DNA of 8,480 nucleotides, taken from contig DAFR01000125.1 of assembly GCA_002497965.1 (NCBI GenBank), forward strand, positions 1-8,480, read 5' to 3'. The notes beneath the pieces were generated by a model. It was given only the letters and a program-made list of their open reading frames with translations, did no database searches and was not told the origin of the DNA. The first letter of the stretch is position 1. Every line of letters starts with the position of its first letter. Made by a program: the position numbers and the translations under genes. The DNA comes from Methanomicrobiaceae archaeon UBA436. GTDB lineage: Archaea > Halobacteriota > Methanomicrobia > Methanomicrobiales > Methanoculleaceae. Positions 1 through 6,059 of the stretch are shown piece after piece.

Positions 1-167
1 GGTTTTCTGTGCTTTGGGAGGCAGTCACGGCAGTAGACTGGCCGACCCTCCGTGGGCTTGAAAGGTACTTCGCACTCTTTGCCGCAGTCGGAACAGACCG
101 CTTTGTGAAACTCGCGAGGGCGATCCTGAAATGAACGGGGTCCTTTGCGGGGAGATCTCTCATCCAT
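1..167 (-). CDS. CxxC-x17-CxxC zinc-ribbon protein, C-terminus cut by window edge
   Basis: Fifty-five codons are visible, read leftward from an ATG at 167, and the frame is still open at base 1. The N-terminal 20 residues are basic and Arg/Pro-rich. Four cysteines follow as CSDC (residues 25-28) and CRDC (46-49), separated by exactly 17 residues, with an extra Cys at 32. This is the spacing of the small archaeal/bacterial CxxC-x17-CxxC zinc-ribbon family, whose members are probably zinc-binding and whose function is not established. The visible end is Lys/Arg-rich. ATG 167 is chosen because the in-frame upstream alternative is only a TTG (174-176) and no stronger start is seen. The Shine-Dalgarno is weak (GGTTG-like). 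It is divergent from the methyltransferase fusion gene and shares a gap containing two palindromes with it. The family call is firm; the role is unknown. Confidence 0.8.
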   Translation of the reverse strand, partial: MDERSPRKGPRSFQDRPREFHKAVCSDCGKECEVPFKPTEGRPVYCRDCLPKHRK

Positions 168-179
168 ATACTTCAACCA

Positions 180-194
180 TGCAGATAATCTGCA
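180..194. promoter_or_regulatory. 15-bp perfect palindrome upstream of the zinc-ribbon gene
   Basis: TGCAGAT-A-ATCTGCA is a perfect inverted repeat around a central base, 13 bp upstream of the zinc-ribbon start codon. If the TATA at 216-224 drives the minus-strand gene, transcription would begin near 195. The palindrome would then lie at the very start of the leader, as a 5' UTR hairpin or an operator over the start site. Function is inferred. Confidence 0.45.
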
Positions 195-212
195 CACATT
201 CAAACAACCTGC

Positions 213-230
213 CTGCATATATAGATGCAG
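213..230. promoter_or_regulatory. TATA box enclosed in an 18-bp inverted repeat
   Basis: CTGCAT-ATATAG-ATGCAG has perfect 6-bp arms around an archaeal TATA-like core (ATATATAG). On the minus strand the core sits about 50 nt upstream of the zinc-ribbon start, which fits a transcript with a leader of roughly 28 nt. The box is nearly symmetric and could also fire on the plus strand. The arms share TGCA/GCAT with the palindrome at 180-194, whose centre is about 34 bp away, so both could be sites for one regulator. Promoter plus operator is inference. Confidence 0.45.
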
Positions 231-239
231 CCCGGAAGT

Positions 240-251
240 CCATGGCACAAC
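240..251 (+). repeat. 12-bp direct repeat, copy 1 (CCATGGCACAAC)
   Basis: CCATGGCACAAC occurs here and again, identically, at 334-345, exactly 94 bp apart in the same orientation. Neither copy lies in a confident gene. It may be a protein-binding site or a small duplication; no function is assigned. Confidence 0.4.
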
Positions 252-255
252 CCCC

Positions 256-313
256 ATGCGCTGACAGTGCATAACCGGGAGGAGCATTGCTAAGAACCCC
301 CTTTTATGGGGTT
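256..313 (+). other. Two hairpins in the leader/intergenic region
   Basis: The first hairpin is ATGCGCT-GAC-AGTGCAT (256-272), a 7-bp stem with one G-U pair and a 3-base loop. The second is AACCCC-N7-GGGGTT (295-313), a perfect 6-bp stem followed by GTTTTG. A strong Shine-Dalgarno-like GGGAGGAG (277-284) lies between them. Starting from the TATA at 216-224 on the plus strand, this could be a short structured RNA of about 75 nt ending at the second hairpin, or a structured 5' leader of the downstream gene. Structure is read by eye only. Confidence 0.3.
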
Positions 314-327
314 GTTTTGCAGGAGAG

Positions 328-462
328 ATGGAACCATGGCACAACACTTTTATCGATACCATACGATCGAATGATCATCCAGATATGCAGACCACAACTG
401 TTCTCTTTTGTAACCAGATGGGATACCGGTCCTATTCCGGAAATAAAGCCTGGAGGCGTTGA
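328..462 (+). CDS. Possible 44-residue small ORF preceding the fusion gene
   Basis: An ATG at 328 follows AGGAG (321-325) by only 2 nt, and the frame stays open for 44 codons to a TGA at 460-462. The next gene's start is at 468, and its GGAGG ribosome site (452-456) lies inside this ORF's end, a layout that would allow translational coupling. The predicted peptide begins MEPWHNTFID and ends NKAWRR; it has two internal Met, one Cys and no membrane segment. Against it, third codon positions are not GC-rich, unlike neighbouring genes, the ribosome-site spacing is tight and I recognise no family. It may be only open leader sequence. Confidence 0.22.
   Translation: MEPWHNTFIDTIRSNDHPDMQTTTVLFCNQMGYRSYSGNKAWRR
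334..345 (+). repeat. 12-bp direct repeat, copy 2 (CCATGGCACAAC)
   Basis: Second identical copy of the 12-mer at 240-251. It falls just inside the possible small ORF at 328-462. The sequence after each copy differs (CCCCATGCG against ACTTTTATC), so the identity is confined to the 12-mer. Confidence 0.4.
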
Positions 463-467
463 CAGGC

Positions 468-2459
468 ATGAACGGCGAGGCAAATGGCGATGAACCTCCC
501 GATAGCAAACGGAGAGGAAAACACCGGGATAGAAGGTCACTAGGCCCGGTCCCGAATCTGGAGAAGTATGTAAAGCCCGACTGGTGGAGGGGTATCTTCA
601 ACAACCTCTACCTCAAGACTGATGGCGACGTTGTCGAAGATCCCAGGATCACCGCGAGTGAGATCGACAGGATCATCCGGATCCTGCACCTCCAGCCCGA
701 TGATAAGATCCTTGATCTCTGCTGCGGCCAGGGCAGACATACCCTGGAACTTGCGCGCAGGGGGTATAGCGCCGAAGGGCTCGACCGGTCGCACTACCTG
801 ATCCAGCGCGCGCGCTCGACCGCAAAGAAGGAAGGGCTTACGGTCAGGTTCCGGGAGGGAGATGCACGGAGGCTCCCATACCGCAACGACACCTACGACG
901 TAGCCCTCGTCCTCGGGAACAGCTTTGGCTACTTCGATTCCGTTGAGGAGGATATGCAGATCCTCAACGAACTCCGGCGCGTTCTGAAGCCCTGGGGACG
1001 GCTGCTGCTGGATGTTGCCGACGGCAGCTACCTAAAAGCGCACTTCCAGCCGAGGTCGTGGGAGTGGATCGACACCGGGATGTTTGTCTGCCGCGAACGA
1101 TCGCTCTCGCTGGATGAACAGCGCCTGATATCCCGCGAGGTTATCACCGACGTTGAGAAGGGTGTTGTGGCCGACCAGTTTTATGCTGAACGCCTATACA
1201 CCCCCGATGCACTTCAGAGGCTCCTGGTACGGGCAGGCTTCACCGAGATCGCCTTCCACGAGATAGCCACCGAATCAGAGCGTAACCAGGATCTCGGCAT
1301 GATGGAGCGCCGATACATCGTCACCGCTCAGATAAGGAAAGAATGGTCGACGACGAGGGCAAGAGGACAGGGGAGGACAAAACACATAGCGGTGCTGCTA
1401 GGCGACCCTGACAAACCCGATCCCCTGAAACCTTCCTGCGTCTTTGACGACGATGACATCTACACCATCGATCGCATGAAGGCAGCCCTCCGCGAACTGC
1501 CGGGGTACCGGTTTACCTACCTCTGCAAGCACGAGACGCTGATCCGGGATCTCCTGAGGCTGAAAGGACGGGTGGACTATGTCCTCAACCTCTGCGACGA
1601 GGGTTTCAACAACGACCCTGGGCGGGAACTCCACATACCGGCGCTTCTTGAGATGCTGGACATCCCCTACACAGGGGCCGGGCCGCAGTCGCTCGCGTTC
1701 TGTTACGATAAATCCCTCGTGCGCGGGATTGCAAAGGAGATGGGGATACCGGTGCCGGATGCATGCTTTATCGCACCGGGTGACCGCACCTACGAGGTCG
1801 GGGTGAAGTTCCCGGTGATCGTCAAGCCGAACACGGGCGACTCCTCGTATGGCATCACCGCTGCGAGCATCGCCCACACCATCGAGGAACTCTCCAATGT
1901 CATCAACTCCCTGCGAGCGACGCTCGGCTACGACCGCTCGCTCCTGGTCGAGGAGTTCCTTACCGGTAAGGATATAAGCGTCGGGATCATCGGGAACCCC
2001 CCGGGACCATGCACGGTGCTTCCAATAATCGAGGAGGACTACTCCGCGCTGCCACCCGACCTTCCCCGCATATGCGGCTACGAGGCAAAGTGGCTCCCGG
2101 ACTCGCCCTACTGGAAGATCACATCGAAACCTGCGAATCTACCGGAGGGTACCGAGAAACTGATCGTGAGGTGCTGCATCTCACTCTTCGAACGTCTGGA
2201 GTGCCGCGATTACTGCCGGTTCGACTGGCGACTCGATGCTCAGGGCAACCCGAAACTCCTGGAGGTCAACCCGAACCCCGGCTGGTGCTGGGACGGTCAC
2301 CTTGCAAAGATGGCGAAGTACGCGGGTCTCTCATACAGCGGGATGCTCGGCCGGATCCTGAAGGCTGCCGAGGAGCGGTTCGGGATGGAACCGGTGAACG
2401 GGGCACGGGAAGAAGAGAGGGCGGAACAGGTGTCGCTTGATGCCGGGGAGGCGGCCTGA
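468..2459 (+). CDS. Fusion protein: SAM-dependent methyltransferase + D-Ala-D-Ala-ligase-like ATP-grasp enzyme
   Basis: A 663-residue two-domain enzyme. After a hydrophilic, basic N-terminal tail (1-30), residues about 40-300 form a class I methyltransferase: motif I ILDLCCGQG at 81-89, an acidic GLDRS strand after it, then GDARRLPY and a DVALVLGNSFGYF motif IV. Residues about 305-640 form an ATP-grasp ligase like D-Ala-D-Ala ligase: IPALLEMLDIPYTGAG, DKSLVRGIAKEMGIPVPD, an ATP-binding Lys at 453 in VIVKPNTGDSSYGI, the LLVEEF pair of acids (495-496), and the metal-binding ligand segment LEVNPNPG (598-605, Asn601). The canonical Ddl HGxxGEDG segment is replaced by LCDEGFNND. ATG 468 is preferred: GGAGG lies 11 nt upstream, whereas the in-frame TTG at 459 is only 2 nt from it. 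Likely it joins an amino acid or small peptide with ATP and methylates substrate or product; the substrate is unknown. Archaea lack murein, so a true Ddl role is unlikely. Confidence 0.85.
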   Translation: MNGEANGDEPPDSKRRGKHRDRRSLGPVPNLEKYVKPDWWRGIFNNLYLKTDGDVVEDPRITASEIDRIIRILHLQPDDKILDLCCGQGRHTLELARRGYSAEGLDRSHYLIQRARSTAKKEGLTVRFREGDARRLPYRNDTYDVALVLGNSFGYFDSVEEDMQILNELRRVLKPWGRLLLDVADGSYLKAHFQPRSWEWIDTGMFVCRERSLSLDEQRLISREVITDVEKGVVADQFYAERLYTPDALQRLLVRAGFTEIAFHEIATESERNQDLGMMERRYIVTAQIRKEWSTTRARGQGRTKHIAVLLGDPDKPDPLKPSCVFDDDDIYTIDRMKAALRELPGYRFTYLCKHETLIRDLLRLKGRVDYVLNLCDEGFNNDPGRELHIPALLEMLDIPYTGAGPQSLAFCYDKSLVRGIAKEMGIPVPDACFIAPGDRTYEVGVKFPVIVKPNTGDSSYGITAASIAHTIEELSNVINSLRATLGYDRSLLVEEFLTGKDISVGIIGNPPGPCTVLPIIEEDYSALPPDLPRICGYEAKWLPDSPYWKITSKPANLPEGTEKLIVRCCISLFERLECRDYCRFDWRLDAQGNPKLLEVNPNPGWCWDGHLAKMAKYAGLSYSGMLGRILKAAEERFGMEPVNGAREEERAEQVSLDAGEAA

Positions 2460-2695
2460 CATCAGGGAGACAGTCAAATCCATACCCCTGGGGTCTGCCC
2501 CGATTTTGATTAACCTATCCCGGGGCGGATTCCAGGGGGATGCGCATAGTCGCAGACCACCCCCTATCTGCATCGAGGTGTGGTCGGGATTTTGTGTGGG
2601 ACGTTATTCCAGAGGGAGGAGCTGGTTTGAGAACCTCCACCTCCTGAGTGGCGGCAACCATCAGTATATAACTCCCGCCACAGAGATCATATCAT
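2460..2695. other. 236-nt non-coding gap with G/C inverted repeats
   Basis: No convincing gene is seen. Several inverted repeats lie in it: ACCCC-T-GGGGT followed by GTCTGCCCC; GCCCCG paired with CGGGGC across an 18-nt AT-rich loop (about 2497-2526); GACCAC (2555-2560) with GTGGTC (2580-2585), followed by GGGATTTTG; and GGTT-TGAG-AACC (2624-2635), flanked by GGAGG and CCTCC. The first group could terminate the upstream transcript. The right end holds the nifB promoter. Pairings were found by eye. Confidence 0.4.
2664..2671 (+). promoter_or_regulatory. TATA box of nifB (leaderless promoter)
   Basis: GTATATAA lies with its centre about 28 nt upstream of the nifB ATG at 2696. Archaeal transcription starts about 25 nt downstream of the TATA centre, placing the RNA 5' end at or within a few bases of the start codon. 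No Shine-Dalgarno is present between box and ATG, which agrees with a leaderless message. Confidence 0.65.
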
Positions 2696-3607
2696 ATGGC
2701 TGACGAGTACCGGACCGCGACAGTCCAGGGCAGGGAGGTTCCTTACGACCCGGAGCAACTGCGTAAAATCAGTGAACATCCCTGTTATTCCGATAAAGCA
2801 TGCCACGCCTTCGGGCGGTGCCACCTCCCCGTGGCTCCAAGATGCAACATCCAGTGCAACTACTGCGTGCGGGACTACGATTGCGTTAACGAGAGCCGAC
2901 CGGGGGTGACGAGCCGTGTGCTCACCCCGGAGGAGGGGCTTGACCTGGTCAGAAAGGTCATCAGGGACTACACCTATGTCAAGGTGGTCGGCATCGCGGG
3001 ACCTGGTGAACCTCTGGCAAACCCCGAGACGTTCGAGACTCTGCGGCTTGTCCACGAGGAGTTCCCGCACCTGATCATGTGCATCAGCACGAACGGGCTA
3101 CTGCTCCCCGAGTCGATCGACGACCTGGAGAGATACGATGTCGGGAACGTGACGGTGACGCTCAACGCCGTAGACCCGGCGATCGGAGAGAAGATCTACT
3201 CCTGGGTCGAGTATGAGGGGAAGAGGCATCATGGGCGCGCGGCGGCCGAACTCCTGCTCTCCCAGCAGCTCCGCGGGATCGAGATGGCCGTTGCAAAGAA
3301 GATGTTTGTAAAGATCAACACCGTCTACATCCCGGGGATCAACGACGATCACATCCCGGAGATTGCAAAGAAGGTCGGCGAGATGGGAGCGTTCACCTTC
3401 AACGTCATCCCGCTCATACCCCAGTATAAGTTCGCTGATATAACCCCGCCGACACCGGCGGAGAAACGGGAGATGCAGGACCGCTGCGCCCCCTACATCA
3501 AACAGATGCGACACTGTGCCCGCTGCCGGGCGGACGCGATCGGGAAACTCGGCCAGGACGTCCAGTCCTGCGTCTACCAGCAGATGAAGGATGAGAAGGC
3601 CGAATAA
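2696..3607 (+). CDS. nifB: NifB, radical SAM FeMo-cofactor core synthase (short archaeal form)
   Basis: NifB uses S-adenosylmethionine radical chemistry to fuse two [4Fe-4S] clusters and insert a carbide, giving NifB-co, the precursor of nitrogenase cofactors. The 303-residue protein has the family N-terminus: HPC (28-30), HLPVAP, then the radical SAM cysteines C50, C54 and C57 (CNIQCNYC) and C63 in CVNESRPGV. GIAGPGEPLANP (99-110) and the STNG segment follow, and NTVYIPGIND lies later in the barrel. Near the C-terminus is HCARCRADAIGKLG (273-286) with C274 and C277. The NifX/NafY-like C-terminal domain of many bacterial NifB is absent, as usual in methanogens. No nifHDKEN genes are in the window. 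The start has no Shine-Dalgarno but sits about 28 nt after a TATA box. It is followed 21 nt later by the glycosylase gene. The molybdate transporter nearby on the other strand fits a cofactor-supply context. Confidence 0.95.
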   Translation: MADEYRTATVQGREVPYDPEQLRKISEHPCYSDKACHAFGRCHLPVAPRCNIQCNYCVRDYDCVNESRPGVTSRVLTPEEGLDLVRKVIRDYTYVKVVGIAGPGEPLANPETFETLRLVHEEFPHLIMCISTNGLLLPESIDDLERYDVGNVTVTLNAVDPAIGEKIYSWVEYEGKRHHGRAAAELLLSQQLRGIEMAVAKKMFVKINTVYIPGINDDHIPEIAKKVGEMGAFTFNVIPLIPQYKFADITPPTPAEKREMQDRCAPYIKQMRHCARCRADAIGKLGQDVQSCVYQQMKDEKAE

Positions 3608-3614
3608 CCGACTC

Positions 3615-3620
3615 TTTTTT
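3615..3620 (+). terminator. Oligo-T tract after nifB
   Basis: Six consecutive T residues begin 7 nt past the nifB stop, in a TCTTTTTTAC context. Archaeal RNA polymerase terminates on oligo-T without needing a hairpin, so this may end some nifB transcripts, with partial read-through into the glycosylase gene. No stem precedes it. Confidence 0.4.
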
Positions 3621-3628
3621 ACCCGGCG

Positions 3629-4483
3629 ATGACAGCGATCCTGCTCCGGCCTGACCAGCCGTTAGACCTCGACCGTACGCTCTCCTGCGGGCAGGCGTTC
3701 CGCTGGGAGGTGGTGGACGGTTGGTGGAACGGCGTCGTCGGCGAGGAGGCGATCCGGATACGGCAGGACGGAAACCGTCTTCTGTTTAGCGGGGCGGATG
3801 CACAGTTTATCCACGACTACCTCCGTCTCGACCAGGATCTCCCGTCCATCCTCGCCTCGATCGATCGCGATCCAGTGATCGGCGCTGCCATCCGGGAATG
3901 CATGGGTCTACGGCTGGTCAGGCAACCGCCGTGGGAGTGCCTGGTCTCCTACATCTGCGCCACAAACACAAACATCCCGGCGGTGAAGCGACGGATCGCG
4001 CTCATGGCAGAGCGTTATGGGAGACCGATAGAAGGACCGTTTGGCAGGGCGTATGCGTTCCCGGAACCGGACGCACTGGCGGAGCTCTCCTGCACAGACC
4101 TGCGGGATTGTAAGGTAGGTTACCGGGCGGAGGCGGTCAGGGAGGCCGCCCTGTATGTGGCGGATAACCCGGACTGGGCGGAACGGATCGCCGCCCTCCC
4201 GTTCGAGGAGGCACGAGAAGCGCTGATGCGGTTTAGGGGGATCGGCCCGAAGGCGGCGGACTGCGTGCTGCTCTTTGCGTTTGGATTCTTTGAGGCGTTT
4301 CCGGTCGACGTCTGGATCCACCGGATCGTGACAGAGGCATATCTCCCGGACCTTGCCGGGAGGGGGTGCACCCCGGCAGTCTGCGAGCGGATCAGGCGGT
4401 TTGCACGAGGGTACTTCGGGGACTACGCCGGCTACGCGCAGGAGTACCTCTACTGCGTCCGCGGCAGGGGATACGGAAGATAG
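3629..4483 (+). CDS. ogg: OGG1-type 8-oxoguanine DNA glycosylase / AP lyase
   Basis: A bifunctional base-excision repair enzyme that removes oxidised guanine from DNA and nicks the abasic strand by Schiff-base chemistry. The 284-residue protein has an OGG N-terminal domain (about 1-95) marked by LSCGQAFRWE (18-27), then an HhH-GPD domain with QPPWECLVSYICATNTNI (99-116) and KVGYRAEAV (162-170). The hairpin FRGIGPKAADCVLL (202-215) contains the catalytic Lys208, and PVDVWIHR (225-232) contains the activating Asp227. The Lys-Asp spacing of 19 equals that of human OGG1 (K249/D268). No C-terminal FeS cluster is present. It starts 21 nt after nifB with no Shine-Dalgarno and an oligo-T between them, so it may be read through from nifB or have its own weak start. 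It is convergent with modC, ending 23 nt from that gene's stop. Confidence 0.92.
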   Translation: MTAILLRPDQPLDLDRTLSCGQAFRWEVVDGWWNGVVGEEAIRIRQDGNRLLFSGADAQFIHDYLRLDQDLPSILASIDRDPVIGAAIRECMGLRLVRQPPWECLVSYICATNTNIPAVKRRIALMAERYGRPIEGPFGRAYAFPEPDALAELSCTDLRDCKVGYRAEAVREAALYVADNPDWAERIAALPFEEAREALMRFRGIGPKAADCVLLFAFGFFEAFPVDVWIHRIVTEAYLPDLAGRGCTPAVCERIRRFARGYFGDYAGYAQEYLYCVRGRGYGR

Positions 4484-4506
4484 CGGGTTGGCCTTCCTGA
4501 AACTTA

Positions 4507-5217
4507 CTACCCCACAAAACTCGCAATGAACCTGTTCTCCCGCATCCGGAGCACCTCCTCCGGCCTGCCACCGGCAACCAGATGTCCGTCCTCCATGAGG
4601 CCGAGGCGATCACCGAGTTCAACGGCGTCACGGAGGCTGTGGGTGACAACGATGCAGGGGATGCCGGTCTTCTGGATCCGCTCGCGAAGTTCTCTGCGCA
4701 TTGCGGCCTGGGACCGCATATCAACAGCGGCGAGGGGTTCGTCGAGCAGGAGTAGATCCGGGTCGAGCACCAGTGCCCTGGCAAGGGCCACGCGCTGCCG
4801 CTGTCCCCCGGAGAGGCGGCCGACGTTGACATCTGCGAGTTCAGAGAGGTTAATAGTTTCAAGTTGCTCAGCAACAGCACGTTTGATCTCCGGTTCAGGC
4901 AACTTCCTGCACCGGAGACCGAACGCCACGTTCTCAGCGACAGTCATGTGGGGGAAGAGAGCGTAGGACTGGAAGAGGTGGCCGATGTTCCGGGTCTCGG
5001 GCGGGAGGTTGATCCGTTCTTCGCTTGAGAAGAGTAGCTTATCACCGAGCGTGATCTCGCCCTCGTCGGGCGTGAGGATGCCGGAGATCAGGTTCAGTAC
5101 CGTGGACTTGCCCGCGCCGTTCTCCCCGATCAGGACAAGCGTCTCACCGGGCAGGACAGAGAGGGCGAGATCAAGGACGAAGTCACGCAGTTTTCGGACG
5201 GCACGAAACTCAAGCAT
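4507..5217 (-). CDS. modC: ModC-like molybdate ABC transporter ATPase, short form
   Basis: The ATP-hydrolysing subunit of the molybdate importer, on the cytoplasmic face of ModB. It is 236 residues with a complete ABC set: Walker A GENGAGKST (31-39), Q-loop Gln83 in LFQSYALFPHMTVAENVAFGL, signature LSGGQ (135-139), Walker B LLLLDE (155-160), D-loop AAVD, and switch His193. The protein stops right after the nucleotide-binding domain, so it lacks the C-terminal TOBE/Mop oxyanion-sensing domain of longer ModC proteins (about 350 residues). Its start codon overlaps the modB stop by one base (TGATG), implying translational coupling in a modABC operon. Molybdate rather than tungstate or another oxyanion is inferred from modA and modB. 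It is convergent with the glycosylase gene. Confidence 0.9.
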   Translation of the reverse strand: MLEFRAVRKLRDFVLDLALSVLPGETLVLIGENGAGKSTVLNLISGILTPDEGEITLGDKLLFSSEERINLPPETRNIGHLFQSYALFPHMTVAENVAFGLRCRKLPEPEIKRAVAEQLETINLSELADVNVGRLSGGQRQRVALARALVLDPDLLLLDEPLAAVDMRSQAAMRRELRERIQKTGIPCIVVTHSLRDAVELGDRLGLMEDGHLVAGGRPEEVLRMRENRFIASFVG

Positions 5218-6059
5218 CAGTAGTTCCTCCGGGTGATGACCTTCACCGCGGCGATAACCACAAACGATATAACGACAAGGATGATCGCAAGGCTGATTGC
5301 CGCATCCATGTCACCCTGCATCGTCGTGTAGATGGCAAGCGGCATCGTCCGCGTCCGGCCCTGGTAGTTCCCGGCAAACATGATTGTGGCGCCGAACTCC
5401 CCGAGTGCACGGGCAAACGAGAGTATCGCACCGGAGACAAGCCCACCCCATGCAAGCGGGATTGTAACCCGGAGGGCGACGGTTGTCGGGGAGGCGCCAA
5501 GCGTCCTTGCTGCATCCTCGTAGTGGCGGTCAACCGCCTCGAAACTTGCCCTTGCCTGCCTGATGTAGAACGGCGAAGCGACAAAGACCTGTGCCAGGAT
5601 AACCGCGGCCGTGGTGAAGGCGATGGATATGCCATACTCATTAAGATACTGCCCGACCACACCCCGGCGCCCAAAAGCCATCAAGAGCGCGATGCCCGCC
5701 ACCGCGGGCGGCAGGACGATAGGGAGATCTGTGAGGGTATCGACGAGTGCCCTCCCGGGGTATTCGTGCCGGGCGTTCACAAGGGCAAGCGGCGTCCCGA
5801 GGAGGACGACGATCGCTGTGCTTGCGGTTGCGGTGGTGAGCGAGAGGGAGAGAGCGTCGATAACCACAGGTTCGGCGAGAGAGCGGAAGAATGCTTCCGG
5901 CGATATCCGCAGAAAGAGTGATACAACCGGCAGCGTGACAAACAGGAGGAATAGCGCAAGAAGGGCAGCGACGAAGAGGGTTAGAAACCCTCTTGATAAC
6001 CGCGCACGCCCGGCGTGCCGCTGCACCTCACGACCCTGCCGGGAGGGGGTCGAATCCAT
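5217..6059 (-). CDS. modB: ModB-like molybdate ABC transporter permease
   Basis: Membrane subunit of the importer, 280 residues. A basic N-terminus (1-24) precedes a long hydrophobic segment (about 25-50), and further membrane spans lie near 68-95, 105-130, 145-165, 203-217 and 253-273. The cytoplasmic EAA loop, which docks on ModC, is EDAARTLGASPTTVALRVTIP (starting at 181). The family segment RALGEFGATIMFAGN (217-231) is a ModB hallmark. The ATG at 6059 lies inside the end of modA, a 32-nt overlap. An in-frame GTG at 6026, just after the modA TGA, has AGGG about 7 nt upstream and is a credible alternative start, giving 269 residues. It is followed by modC through a one-base stop/start overlap. 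Confidence 0.93.
   Translation of the reverse strand: MDSTPSRQGREVQRHAGRARLSRGFLTLFVAALLALFLLFVTLPVVSLFLRISPEAFFRSLAEPVVIDALSLSLTTATASTAIVVLLGTPLALVNARHEYPGRALVDTLTDLPIVLPPAVAGIALLMAFGRRGVVGQYLNEYGISIAFTTAAVILAQVFVASPFYIRQARASFEAVDRHYEDAARTLGASPTTVALRVTIPLAWGGLVSGAILSFARALGEFGATIMFAGNYQGRTRTMPLAIYTTMQGDMDAAISLAIILVVISFVVIAAVKVITRRNY

Noticed and set aside
459..467. TTG at 459 as start of the fusion gene
   Set aside because: It is only 2 nt from the GGAGG, too close for use; ATG 468 in the same frame fits better.
287..493. 68-codon plus-strand frame from a TTG with GGGAGGAG upstream
   Set aside because: The ribosome site is good, but the frame overlaps the start of the fusion gene out of frame, the peptide has no recognisable feature, and codon use is not biased.
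1398..1877. 159-codon minus-strand frame inside the fusion gene
   Set aside because: It lies opposite the well-conserved ATP-grasp domain; it is a shadow frame of a GC-rich gene.
4484..4506. Bidirectional terminator between the convergent glycosylase and modC genes
   Set aside because: The 23-nt gap has no convincing stem and no T-tract on either strand, so no terminator is called.
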